A stretch of DNA of 64,000 bases from Cokeromyces recurvatus (lineage: Eukaryota; Mucoromycota; Mucoromycetes; Mucorales; Mucoraceae): NCBI RefSeq assembly GCF_025118155.1, contig NW_026251391.1:623501-687500 (forward strand), read 5' to 3'. Shown here in pieces: positions 24,164 to 36,026 of the stretch (position 1 is the stretch's first letter; each line of letters opens with the position of its first letter). A program made the translations under genes and the position numbers. Under the pieces are notes generated by a model. That model was not told where the DNA came from, did no database searches, and saw only the letters and a list, made by a program, of their open reading frames with translations.

Positions 24164-24300
24164 TTCACGTGATTTTACTTGATAATAAACCTTTTACAAT
24201 CTTTTTTTTTTTTTTTTTTTTTTCTTTTCTTTTCTCTCTTTGTTCATCATTTTCAACATTACCCTTTTTTTTTTAAAAAATAATAATAATAATAATAACA

Positions 24301-24794
24301 ATGGAAAAGCATTCTAATGACAAACTTGATCAAATTGTTGAAGAACATAAAATAAAAGATACTTCAAAAGGTACAAGGAATATTTTTATAGTCTAGTAAT
24401 ATAATAATAATTTTCTTTCAAGTCATTGTTATATTTCGAGCCATTGGCAATGCACCTATTTTAAAACAAAAAGTATTCAAGTTAACAGCTTCAAATAAAT
24501 TTCAGACAGTAATACAATTTCTTCGAAAAGAGCTTCGATATCAAGGCTCTGATCCTTTAGTAATTAGATAATTAACTTACAAAGAAAAAAAAAAAGGACT
24601 TATCGATATTTCGAGTAGTTTTTATATATTAATAGCGCCTTTTCACCTTCGCCAGATGAAACGATAGCTAATCTCCATAAGGTTAGTTTTATGTATATAT
24701 GTGTACATATAAGTTTCTAATCATTTAGTATTAGTGCTTCAACACAGATGGTCATTTAATAATAAATTATTGCACAACTGCAGCTTGGGGTTAG
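24301..24794 (+). CDS. ATG12: Autophagy ubiquitin-like protein Atg12
   Basis: Four short exons: 24301-24370, 24423-24559, 24619-24681 and 24735-24794 (introns 52, 59 and 53 nt), 109 residues. No exon is long enough to stand out alone, but the joined product is plainly Atg12: VIVIFRAIGNAPILKQK, FLRKELRYQGSDPL, FLYINSAFSPSPDETIANLH, then CFNTDGHLIINYCTTAAWG and stop. It ends directly on the conserved C-terminal glycine, as Atg12 does, so no processing protease is needed before conjugation to Atg5 by Atg7/Atg10. The conjugate works with Atg16 as the E3 for Atg8 lipidation. The start lies 137 nt after the SEC9 stop. Confidence 0.93.
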
Positions 24795-24899
24795 AAAAAA
24801 AAAACACATATAAACTAAAAATTTATTATGAGAGAGAGAGAGAGACTGTACAATGAGAAAATAAATATAAGATAGATGCAAAATAATAATAATAATGAT

Positions 24900-26120
24900 T
24901 TAAGACATAATAGTAGTTGGTAATGGAGGTAAAGGTTGTTTAGGTGGAGCTGTTAAAGGCGGTGAGCCTTTACCAGATGATATTGAAGAATAAGAAGTAG
25001 GCCTTCCTGTTATGCTACTACCATTGTTACTAATTCTCTGACTATTTATTCTATTAAACATATGTTCCATGGATGATTTTCTTAATGGTGTGTATGAGCT
25101 TCTCCTGTTTAATTTCTTTAACAAATCCTCTCTTTCATATAATAGTTGACTCAACAACTCCCGTTTATTTTCTAATTCTATACGTTGTATCTCTACTTGT
25201 TCCTTTATAAGTAACATTTCTTCATTATCTGATATATTTTTGAATTCCATTTTTGAGATCAATTCATCTTGTTTCTGAATGACCTCCTGGAGTTTCTTTG
25301 TCTCTAATTTTTGTTTTTCCAGGTCTGTAATATATTTCATAAGAGCAGTCTGGATTCCTCGTTCTCGCTCTATTCTTTGTTGGTCATTTGGTGCAGATTC
25401 ATCTTCGTCAAATATCTGTAGCTCATCATCACCATCCTCGATATCTGAAATTTCTTCATATATATCTAGAATATCAGTCACTTTATTTTCATTATGACTG
25501 AATGCAGGTGATAAAGGACCATTTTTCACGAATGTAGCATGATACTGTCGTTCAAAATAATCTCGTTCCTCGGAGACTTGCTCGAGTTTAAGAACTAGAT
25601 ACTCTACTCGAATTTCATAATCACGGACTTTAGTAGCATCTAATGCATATTTTTCCACTTGAGCTTCGAGTTGTTTAATACGTTCTTCTGAAGCTTGATG
25701 TTGGTTCATCCATTCTTGAAAAAGATCGACAAGTTCAGTTGCAGCTGTATCAAATTGCTTCATCGAAAAGTTGGATATTTTTTGTTTTAATGTAAGTATA
25801 GGTGATTCTGGAGGTGTTAATAGTTTATTAGAATCCTCTACTGCTGACGGCTCCTGTGATGAAGGAAGCTTAAATTTTTGTAATAAAGCTGTAATATGAT
25901 GATGATGATTATTTGTTGAGAAAGTCATACTATTGCTTCTACTCATAGTTGATTTAGGTGATGATTCAGGTGAAGGAGGAAAATGAGTTGCTGCTTTAAT
26001 ATCAGAAGACAAAAATATTGATTTTTGTTGTTTTGGTATAACAGTAGTTGTAGTAGTAGTAGCTGTAGTTGTAGATGACTTTGGTTTATTAAAGCGAGCA
26101 ACGACGTCTTGAACACCCAT
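24900..26120 (-). CDS. Coiled-coil protein of unknown function
   Basis: Single exon, 406 residues; not recognised. The first 100 residues are low complexity (Thr run, SPESSPKS, Asn/His run). A helical region begins near FDTAATELVDLFQEWMNQHQ and continues as coiled coil to about residue 200. An acidic linker (EEISDIEDGDDELQIFDEDE) follows, then a second coiled coil of about 90 residues (about 250-345). The C-terminus is Ser-rich and ends in a Pro cluster, PPKQPLPPLP, a candidate SH3-binding motif. Conserved-looking TPPESP is near residue 101. It may be a cytoskeletal or polarity scaffold; that is inference only. Confidence 0.75.
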   Translation of the reverse strand: MGVQDVVARFNKPKSSTTTATTTTTTVIPKQQKSIFLSSDIKAATHFPPSPESSPKSTMSRSNSMTFSTNNHHHHITALLQKFKLPSSQEPSAVEDSNKLLTPPESPILTLKQKISNFSMKQFDTAATELVDLFQEWMNQHQASEERIKQLEAQVEKYALDATKVRDYEIRVEYLVLKLEQVSEERDYFERQYHATFVKNGPLSPAFSHNENKVTDILDIYEEISDIEDGDDELQIFDEDESAPNDQQRIERERGIQTALMKYITDLEKQKLETKKLQEVIQKQDELISKMEFKNISDNEEMLLIKEQVEIQRIELENKRELLSQLLYEREDLLKKLNRRSSYTPLRKSSMEHMFNRINSQRISNNGSSITGRPTSYSSISSGKGSPPLTAPPKQPLPPLPTTIMS

Positions 26121-27063
26121 ATTACTTTATAATTTTATCTTGTAAAAAAAAAAAAAGGGAAAGAATGGAATACAAGGATATATTTATATATAAAATGTTT
26201 ATATTTTTTTTAAATAAGTATATATTTGTATGAAGTATATGAAAAAAAAAGGCCTATTTTTTTTTAATTAAAGAGGAGTCAAATTAAAATAATAAAAAAG
26301 AACTTTATTATTTCTTGTACAATTTCATTTATGTTCGTGTGGTTTATATTCTCAAACAGGAAATCTTGAGCATGCTATTCTCTCTCTTTTTTTTTTTTGT
26401 GTGCCTAGTTTTCTATTCTACTTTGCATTTTTCAGTTTTAAGTAAACATTGTTTTTTTTTGATTTTATTATGAATACTTTGCCAAGACAAGGTAAGGATA
26501 GAATAATCGCTTGTTGACAACGAAGAGAATAAATCCCTTATATGCACTTGACACTTGTTGCAATAAAATAGGCCCCCCACTCTCCTCCTCCTTTTCTCCT
26601 TCATTTCTCTACCTTTTATTAATATAAAAAATAACTTATTACTGTTTATCAAGTTTAGACCTAATTCAAAAAAAAAAAAAAAAAAAAAAAAAATACTAAA
26701 TTCAAATGACTATTTTATTAGCTTGAATCTGAGTCTTTCTTCCTTTCTTTTTTTTTTTTTTTCATTTATTGTAAAAAAGAAAAATGTATATGTATTTGTA
26801 TTGTTCTCTCTTTGTTTAAAAAAAAAAGGAAAAAAAGAAAAAAGAAAGTGAGAAAGTTTTTAAATGTATATTTTTAGAGGTGCAATTTATTAAATCCTTA
26901 ATAGATTCCTACATAATTTTAACCTAAAAAAAGATGGTTACAAAGAAAAAATTAAGTTCTATTGGACAAATTTAGGAATTTTAATAAAACTTCCAAATGA
27001 GACTTGAAGAATTGTCCACGAATAAAATCTTCCTGTTGTAATGAAATTATTTACCTGTAAAAG

Positions 27064-27123
<60 letters not shown>

Positions 27124-29628
27124 AAATTCAAAACCTGGGCAGGCAAACTGTTTCTAAGTGTGATGATTTAGCATTTACCTAAGACGAGCCAGCTGTATAG
27201 GACTGGCCACTTTTGAATGCAGCCAGAATACCTTTCTTTTTCATATCAGGCGAGATGCTTAACATAGCATTGAAATAGTTGAAAAAAGAGCTCTATGTGT
27301 AAAGCTTTTTTTTTTTTGAGATACTTGCCTTATTTCGAAAACCAGCAGTCAAATTTAGATTGTCCATGTAGTGCTTTATCAACCTTCATTACAAATTTTA
27401 AAAGCATGCAGAAAAGAACTCGATTTTCTACTAAATTATTGGGATCTCTTTTAAATGTACTACTCTTAAAAATTCATTACACTCGTATCAAAGAAAAGGT
27501 TATATAGATTACCCTTGGTTAAAAAACTGTTTGTATTATTGACAATTTGAGAAAAAAAAATACCTATCTTTCTACTCATATAATTTACCTGATTTAGTCT
27601 CACAAGTCTTTATCAAATCCTGCAAGTAATCTTTCCAAACAATAATATTAGAAATCGTTTCAAAGTTTTATATATTGAGACCGCATCAATTGATTAGCAA
27701 TTGATAGCCGCTTTTTGTGAAAGAAATAATTTATTATTGCAAAAAAAAAAAAAAAGAATAACTTTGAATTTTGGTTTAATTCATATTGATCTCTATAACT
27801 TGATAAGTTATACATAAATAAAACAATATACATCGATCAACAAGACTCAAAATATGGTTAAACCAATGCTCTGCAACATTTATTTTTCATTGATTTGTGA
27901 TATGACTGATAAAGTTAGTTCGTAAGCTACTGCCAATTGAATATCGCCTAAATAACCCTACAGAATAGCTTCAGTTCAAACAATTGTAACAACTAATCTT
28001 GTCCATAATGTTTGCTCGGTACTAATGGATGAAGGCTATTTCCGATTTGAGCGTCGTAGAAAATTTAGTAGCTTTGGATAACATAGAAAGCTTGACCAGA
28101 ATTTCTAGTGACAAGACTTTGCTATCCGTCTCAATCATGCTAAACCTGTGCTTCACATTGGTAATAATGGCTAATAATCTAGCATGTTTTTTGGAGTTCC
28201 AGGAATATCTTTGATGGCGTTACTGATTCAATTGTATAATTTCTTATGAATATTTCGAATATCGTTGATTGTCTTCAAAAAGTTGGGTTCATAGCTTTCG
28301 TCCTCCTTACATAACACCATAATTATATTTTTATTAAAACAAAGAACTTTCATAGAGAAAGGAATTTTTTATCTTCTTCAATAACTGAAATTATTAGATT
28401 AGCTACTTCTCTATTTGACTTCTTCTTTCCTGTTTATTTTTTTTTAAAACCTCATATCTATCAATCTAATATTGAATTTTCAACTGCTGCTATTTCTTTT
28501 CTTACTCGAAGATAATGACTAGTTAATGATTGACGATGATAATTCTCTGTAGAGGTAATTTTATATCTCATTTATAATATTTATACTTCAAATCGTGTAC
28601 TACTAATTTCTTCTTCTATTTTGAGCAAATGCTATTTCATTACAATACAATTTTCAAATTTTTTAATATACCTTCCTTTTTATTATTCATCCCTCTCCTT
28701 CCCACCAAAAAAAAAAATAAAAGATAAAACTATTCTGATTTAAAGTCTTTTGTTGTATAAATTACTAAAATTAGAGATTAGGTGATAACATGATTGAAAC
28801 AGCAGATCCATGATTGCCATAGTTATATATTAGTCTTATCTAATTTGGAACGATGAATAGTTACTACTTTACATTTTACTCTTCATGGTTGTGACTAAAT
28901 GCCTTTACATTATTAATAAATCAATGTTTTAAACTATCAAAATATGCATGTTGATTTACTACTAGCATGTATATATAGCAATATTGCCTTTCTTGATTAC
29001 TTGCAATAATTTTATTATTTTTATTATTAATCAATAAGAGATAAAGATCTTGTAGTAGATTTAACCTTAAAAAGGATTATATGATTGTAAATTAACTTCT
29101 CTACAGTTAAACAATAACGGATAGTAACAACTATAAATTTGTATTATTATACAATGAGTTGCGTTCGTTGATAGAAAGAAGAAGAAAAGGCTATTATATA
29201 TATTTATACTGAAGTCATTAATCTCTAAAAAGTCTATTTTCAAACGTAAAATAATATAGTTAACTAAATCAAGATATATAAATGTAAGGCTAAATAACAT
29301 ATTAAAGTATATAGTATAGTGTTCGACCCATTCATAAGCTAATTAAGCCTTAACATGCTCAGGAATCATTTATGAATGATCATGTTCTCATACAAATACC
29401 TTTGTTAAATATGAAAAATCGTTATGATCAATTCTGACAAAGGAATATCTTGAGGAGCTTACAAGGTTACTATAACTGTATTTAAAAATTATCGAAAACT
29501 GTTGTATTGTAAATTTTAGAACTCAGCTGCTCACTTTTAATGTTTAATGTTTTCCCCTTTTTTTTATTTTTTATTTTTTTATTTTTTACTTTTTACATCT
29601 TACAGTCCATAAAAGTTATACTTGGATA
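26121..29628. other. 3.5-kb gene-poor region
   Basis: A/T-rich sequence with (A)24 near 26669 and (A)57 at about 27064-27120. Between 27120 and 28250 the base composition is less extreme, and short broken open frames on both strands look vaguely coding (for example at 28029-28214), but no family is recognisable. At about 29365-29440 a weak resemblance to a transposase catalytic block (NDHVLIQIP) is too short to annotate. I see no RNA gene. Confidence 0.45.
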
Positions 29629-31689
29629 ATGGACGATTTTGAACATTCCGATGGTAATGTTGCATTTAACACTTTTATTGGTGTTTTTGTCTCAATATTT
29701 GGCAACGTAAGTTTAACTTTAATGTCTTTTATTTCGAATAACTTATAATTTAATAAATAGGCACTTATATCAGTAGCACTGAATTTACAGAAAAAAGCAG
29801 TAAAAATAAAATAAAATAAAAACTCTTCAATCCTCCCTATAAATTCTTATTTTATATTTTAGCATAATAATATCCAGGAACAGCAAATAGCCCAGTATTC
29901 TACAGATATCGATAATTCACAACAATGGATGAATAATGGAATATATTTACCCGATGATGAATATTCTTCACCTATAAGAACCTCTTTAGAAGGGCAACAG
30001 CATAAATTTGTTATGAAAACAGAAGATAATACAGAATATTTAAAATCAAAATTATGGTGGTTCGGGATCTCACTTATGGTTTTTGGTGAAATTGGGAACT
30101 TCGTTGGTAACAAAAAAAAAAAAAAAAAAGGCCTGAAGATCTCTTATTAATACTTATATTGTATAAGCTTATGGTTTTGCTCCTGCATCAACAATTGCAC
30201 CTCTTGGAACAACAACTTTAGTAGCTAATGTAATATTAGCTCCACTCATGTTAAAGGAAGTATTTAGAAAAAGGGATTTAGTAGGTGTCTTTTTGGCAGT
30301 TACGGGTGCTGCCTTGGTTGTCTTTAGTTCAAATTCTGAAGAAACAGCTGTAAGGATAATATTAAGAATTAAGTTTCGGTATATTACATGTGAGCTGATT
30401 TTTTTATTTTTTATTTTTCTTTCTTTCTTGTGATAGTTAACACCTGAATTAATTATGGAATCTCTTGGTCAAATACGTTCTGTTATATATTTTATCCTTA
30501 CTGGAATTGCAATCATAATATTAACTTTATTATCTCCCATTTATGGTTCTAATAGTATCATGATTGACTTGGGGTTAGTTGCTATTTATGGTATATAAAT
30601 TCAATAGTTTGTACTAAATGTGTATAAGAGAACTAATTCTTTTTATTAGGTGGTTACACTGTTTTGTCCACAAAAAGTGTTGCTTCTCTATTAAGTTTGA
30701 CTTTTTTTAAAATGTTTACGTAAGTTTATATACATGCATATACATATATATACATATTTATAAAAGGTTTTGTAATATTAACGTTATACTACAGTTATCC
30801 AGTTTCCTACCTATTAATATTTGTCTTGATTCTTACAGCTATTTTACAAATCAAATATCTTAATAAGGCATTGCAGAGATTTGATTCGACAGAAGTTATA
30901 CCTACTCAATTTGTATTATTTACAATATCTGCCATTATTGGTAGTGCAGTGCTTTATCATGATTTTGATGGTATGACCTTGAATCAAATGTCTAGGTTTA
31001 TATCAGGATGCGCTATAGAATTCCTTGGAGTTTATTTAATTACCTCTAAACGAACAAAGAAGATGAGCGATTCATTTTCTAATCTATCTATCAGCGCTGA
31101 TAGTAGTTCAACTATTGTAGGAGAAAATAATGAGATCACTATGAACAATAAGAAGAGAAATTCTGGTAGATTATTCATTTCAGATGATAACCAACAACAA
31201 CAACAATCATCATCAAGACCTGCTACTAATAACTCATTTGAAGCATGGCAAGGATATAATACATTAAGCAATAACACGAATCATAAAAGGCATAGTTCTG
31301 TTTTTAGAGGCATTTCGATGACATCACAGCTACTGGACCGTAATGATGAAGAGCAAGCAGCAATTCAGTTACCCTTATCATCCTCATCCAACAACAATAC
31401 AACCTCATCTTTTATGTTTACTAATAATAAAAAGCGTGATTCTGCTTTGCTAAGCAGTTTCATTCATGGTATTACATCAGCTATTACGAACAATAACCAT
31501 GAGATGATGACAGCAGAAGAAAATGACGCTATTGAAATCGAGATACCTACTCCATCTTCATTTCGTGATCGTGAATTAATGCCTATCACTCAAAACAATA
31601 AGAGGGACTCTTTATCAAGATCATTTTTAGTAGATATTGATGTAAATTCACAGCAGCAGCAACAACAACAATACAGAGATTTGTCATAA
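29629..31689 (+). CDS. NIPA-like (DUF803) magnesium transporter family protein
   Basis: Seven exons: 29629-29706, 29761-29799, 29863-30106, 30168-30349, 30437-30590, 30650-30719 and 30795-31689, 553 residues. The membrane part contains the NIPA pattern GEIGNFVAYGFAPASTIAPL followed by GTTTLVANVILAPLMLKE and DLVGVFLAVTGAALVVF, then further helices including GYTVLSTKSVASLLS. About nine hydrophobic segments are visible. The C-terminal 230 residues are a cytosolic tail, Ser/Asn/Gln-rich with a CAG/CAA-coded Gln run. NIPA proteins are Mg2+ transporters in animals; a comparable role here is likely but unproven. The second exon is only 39 nt. Confidence 0.85.
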
Positions 31690-31829
31690 TACCCTCTTCC
31701 TTTCCCCCCCTCCCTATTTCACACATATTAGACTGTATACGTAACATTTTTGGTTTTTTATTTATTTATGACATAAATCCATATTCTATAATAACAATAA
31801 TAATAATAACAATAACAAATCTAATTGCT

Positions 31830-33303
31830 TTATTCTGTCTTTCTCTTCTTTTTATTCTTATCACCTTCGTCTTCTCCTTCAGGTAAATCAAGGAATTTTC
31901 GAAGACCAAAGATTGTATAAAGATCAGGCATCTTGTTTGTCTTGCAAACCTCGATTGTGTTGATTTGATTTACAATATCTGCATTTGTATCTACAACATA
32001 ATGATTATCCTTTTGAACAGCTACTGCCATACGCTTTTGTTCATCATCTAAAGCTATCCAAAGTTTTCCTTCCAAATCAAATTCAATATCAAGGATAGAT
32101 GCTGAGACAACAACTGTTTCCTGATAAACAAATTCAGAATCTTGCCAACTCAAAATGATAACAGCAGGAGATTTAGCAAATGCAACAGCAAGAGATTTTG
32201 TGTTGCTATCAAAGGTAAGTGTGCTTACGATAGCATCCTCAGAGTTGGCATCTGAAGCAGGAGGCTTATAGGCTTCAATCTGATTTTTCAAGTCAAGAAC
32301 AGCCAATTGCTTACCATGAACATAATCCCAAAGACGAATTGTACAGTCACCACCAGAAGATACCAATTTTTTCTCATCCCAAGGTAAAATGCTGATACAT
32401 GTAACAACACTATTATCAAATATAAGTCTGGTGCTATTTTCATTTTAATAGATTGAACTACTTACTCAGTGTGTCCTAAACAAAAAGATTCGATATTATA
32501 ACCATTAGGGTAACGACTAACTCGAATATGTTCATCACGATCTGATGTGATCACGTATTTTTCATCAGGGGTCAATAACTAACAAGGTGTATTAATAAAA
32601 AAAAAAATAATCTTCCTATAACAATCACTATTTACCATATCAGTAACCATAGAAACATGACCTACAATAGGTGCAAGTTTTTCCTCGCCTTCAACAACTT
32701 CTTTTATAGGATGACTTTTTTTTTTAAAAATAAATAAATAAATAAAATAAAATAAATAAAAATAAAAAAACCATTATTTCACATGTGTATATATAACTTA
32801 CCAGTAAACATCACCAAACTTATCAGCAGCAATAACTTCTGTAGAATTGTTATTAAATTTGAGTGCGTTAATACGTTTATAAGCAGGTCTAAGAAGAGGA
32901 AGGGAGAAAAAAAAATAAGATTCCATATATGTATATGTGTATATATGAATATGTTCTTCACGAGTACCTTTTATTCTTCAAAGTCCAATCATTTGTATTC
33001 CAAACACAAATTTCTTTATTTTCACCAGAAGTAGCAAGTAAAGACCCATCTTTATTAAAAGCCATACTACGATAGAAATCGGTGACATTGTTGGCTTGTT
33101 CTTCTTGAGGATATGCTTTAACAATATTGCCTGTGCTAAATAGATTTTTAATAACTCTTATATATATATATATATATAAAAGAAATTCGTCCGATCCTAA
33201 TTTACCTAGAGTTTAAAACTAAGAAATGCTGACCATTAGCCAAGACAAGTTCTGATTTTACAGGATTGTGAATGATTTTTGTAAATGGTAAACTTTTTGA
33301 CAT
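31830..33303 (-). CDS. TRM82: tRNA m7G methyltransferase non-catalytic WD40 subunit
   Basis: Six exons: 33303-33206, 33135-32968, 32888-32802, 32714-32636, 32578-32466 and 32409-31830, 374 residues. Hallmarks of Trm82/WDR4 are visible: [29 protein letters not shown] followed by [18 protein letters not shown] (the GH...D repeat), [20 protein letters not shown] with LGHT, and [19 protein letters not shown]. The C-terminus ends in a Lys-rich tail. Trm82 holds Trm8 active for m7G46 formation in tRNA. The protein is a little shorter than yeast Trm82, mostly in the loops. All five introns are 50-112 nt, GT-AG and frame-keeping. Confidence 0.92.
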
Positions 33304-33759
33304 TGTTTATAAACAATAAAGCTATTTAAACTGATTTTTTTTTATTTTTTATTTTTTTTTTTTTCTTTATTGAAAGGATTTTGACTTTTTTAGTGACTTC
33401 CACTTGTCCGGTTAAAAAAAAAAAAAAAAAAAAATTAAAATACAATAAAATAAAAAAAATAAAAACGAGTGCAAATCATGTGCAACAGTAGTTTTATTGA
33501 TGAATCAGAGTTCTAAGCAAACCTGAAAAGAACTCAAGACTAATGACCGAAAATGAATACTGCTAAAGTTAAAGTGTTAATTATAAGATCCAATTTAATC
33601 TACATCCTGGAAGTCATCTTTATTAAAGGTCTTATCAAGATCAATTTGAGAAAGTTTATACCATTTTTTCAAAGAAAAGAAAGCTAGTCGGTAATAAAAA
33701 TCAGAAAATAATTGGTACGGTAATTAATCATTATGTCAATTTCCATCAAAGACATTCTT

Positions 33760-34112
33760 TATGAGTTGAGCAAATTTTTCTGAAATAAAAGGCCATTATT
33801 TGATTATGGATTATGTTCTCATATATACAAGTAAAATAATGAATAAAATGACCGAAAAGTGTGACTATAGGTACATTTACTTACCACTCTATTCTTTTAA
33901 ACTTAACCCAATAGAACTAATTTGGTCTAGTTGTTAAGTGTAGCATGAAAAGAGAGTTTATAGCTAAAAAAAAAAAAAAAAAAAAAAAAAAGGAAATAAG
34001 GTACTGTTCCTCAAACTATTGGAGATGCTAGAAATCAGGTTGTCCAGATATTTATCTTCTGAAGAGTTTATACGCTCTTTTATTAAACGTTTTGATAACT
34101 GGTAGACCTATT
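33760..34112 (+). pseudogene. Decayed Tc1/mariner-IS630-type transposase, split by poly(A)
   Basis: Plus-strand blocks in order: GHYLIMDYVLIYTSK (second catalytic Asp kept), YLPLYSFKLNPIELIWS (third acidic block), then, after stops and about 25 adenines at 33966-33990, LSRYLSSEEFIRSFIKRF, which fits the usual C-terminal tail of these transposases. It has several stops and no visible start. The 10.9-kb relic shares the same two central blocks but is oriented on the other strand, so the window holds two independent dead copies of related elements. Confidence 0.75.
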
Positions 34113-34391
34113 AAATAAAGTCATCATAGATGCAGTGACATTCTTTTCTAAAATACACTGAACTATTTTTCCATTTTAGCAGCATAGCACTAATTCATAT
34201 ACATAGCTTTTGAAGACAATACTAACATCACAACAAATCAGTTTAGCACACTAATCTGTTTAAAAAAATATGTTTTACCATATACAACTTTGGTTAATAT
34301 AACTTTTCCCAGTAATAAAAATTTACAATATATTTGAAGAAATTACAAAGTTGCAAATAATAACAAAAAACTAAAACTTTTAGTAATAATC

Positions 34392-34419
34392 CTCAGCTCT
34401 CAGCTCTCAGCTCTCAGCT
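34392..34419. repeat. 7-nt tandem repeat (CTCAGCT)x4
   Basis: Four perfect copies of CTCAGCT, directly followed by a poly(T) run. It is isolated within the intergenic region and of unknown function. Confidence 0.9.
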
Positions 34420-35175
34420 TTTTTTTTTTTTGAATTTTAAAGAAGGAAATCTTTTTCACCATAGCAATTAACTTTTCGGTATAGGTTTCATGACTATATT
34501 GAATCAAAAAAAAATGGAAAGATCTATAGCTCTCTATTTCTTTGCAATATGTGATTTAAATTTGTGAAATACTGACAATCAATTTGTGAATTTTATTATT
34601 TTAATCATCTATTTTACAGGTGATCGCGTATTTTGCTGCTGCAGAGAAAAAAAATAAAAAAAATCGGACATTTAAATCATAGGATTTTGTCCGGCGTTTT
34701 ATCTTTGGTTGTTATAGAAACTGAGCAGAGTTAAGAGAAAGTGAGCGCGATATTGACAAAGCTCCCTCTTTCATCATCGCATTGTAAGTTCATGTATAAT
34801 GATGGAAATGGAACAAAAAAAGAAAAGGGAAGAGAATAGTATGAAAATAAAATAGGAAGATGGATGAAATAGATGGATTTGGATTTATGATTCTAGAAAA
34901 AAATTTAAAAGTGAGGAAGCAATAAGCAACATGACATCTATCAATCTAATGTCGATTTATTTAACGTCATTAAAAAAAAAAACATTGGAATAAATTGTCA
35001 AAAAAAAGAAACCAGGAATGATTTGTTTTGTTTTTTTTGACTTTACCATTACACAATAAAACAAATAATACAATTCGGCCCTCTTTTTATGTTCCATTAA
35101 AGCCATCAAAATAATTTTCGTTTTTTAAACAGAAGGTTAACCATTTTTATTGTTTTATAAAATAAAGGTATAATT

Positions 35176-35860
35176 ATGCTTGTCTCTAAGCAAAACAGAA
35201 AGGTTATCTACGAGGCTATCTTCAAGGGTAAATAATAATATAAAAAAAATTAATGTACGATGCTAATTATTTTTTTTGACAAATAGATGGTGCCCTTGTC
35301 GCTCCTAAGGATTTCAACCTTCCCAAGCACCCTGATCTCGAAGTCCCCAACCTTGAAGTCATCAAGATTATGCAATCTTTGACTTCTAAGGGTTTCGTTA
35401 AGACTCAATTCTCTTGGCAATGGTTCTACTATACCCTTACTGATGAGGGTATTGACTATCTTCGTGAATGTAAGTAATTTAAAAAAAAAGGGCTAAAATA
35501 ATTGTACGTGTGTGTGTCTGTGTGTTAATATTTAACTTTTTTTTTATCAGATCTTCACTTGCCTCAAGAAATTGTTCCTGCTACCTTGAAGAAGACCGTT
35601 CGTCCTGCTGCTCCCCGTCGTAACTGTAAGTATAAAATTACTGTATATAAAGATTTATAAACTGAAATATTATTTAGTCGGTGGTGATCGTGAAAACCGC
35701 GGTCCTCGTGGTGATCGTGACAATTACAGACGCAAGGAAGGTGCCAGCGGTGACTTCAAGCCCGAATTCCGTGGTGGTCTTGGTAAGTTAAACTAATAAA
35801 TCAGTACTTATATGAAGTTAATCGTTCTATTTGATTATAGGTCGTGGTAACCGCGAATAA
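35176..35860 (+). CDS. RPS10: 40S ribosomal protein S10 (eS10)
   Basis: Five exons: 35176-35227, 35287-35469, 35551-35625, 35678-35782 and 35841-35860, 144 residues. It starts [20 protein letters not shown], continues with [20 protein letters not shown] and [17 protein letters not shown], and ends in a Gly/Arg-rich tail ([18 protein letters not shown], then RGNRE). This is a constituent of the small subunit head near the mRNA entry side. Codons are strongly biased to GTC, AAG, ATC, GGT and CGT, unlike the A/T-ending codons around it, as expected for a highly expressed gene. The last coding exon is 20 nt. All introns are 50-81 nt. Confidence 0.96.
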
Positions 35861-36026
35861 ACATTTTAATTGATTTTTTTTAAAAAAAAATAAATTAAAT
35901 TAAATATTAAACTTTTGACTTTTCTTCTGGATTGCACATAAACAGTTCATTTATGCGCAGTTAATAAATCTATTTTCTACTTATTTATTTATTTATTTTC
36001 TTTTCTTTTTTTTTTGCATTTCTTAA

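Larger units (their letters stand above)
33304..35175. other. Intergenic region with a second transposase relic
   Basis: About 1.87 kb between TRM82 (-) and RPS10 (+). It has a decayed transposase at 33760-34112, a 7-nt tandem repeat at 34392-34419, poly(A) and poly(T) tracts, and a pyrimidine-rich leader before RPS10. No intact gene is seen. Confidence 0.5.

Noticed and set aside
26413..26652. 79-codon minus-strand frame with a possible Cys pair
   Set aside because: Low-complexity Lys/Arg-rich sequence with no family and no supporting exon.
28029..28214. 61-codon plus-strand frame and an open minus-strand frame over the same DNA
   Set aside because: Both look weakly coding but match no family and are bordered by stops; it may be old debris, not supportable as a gene.
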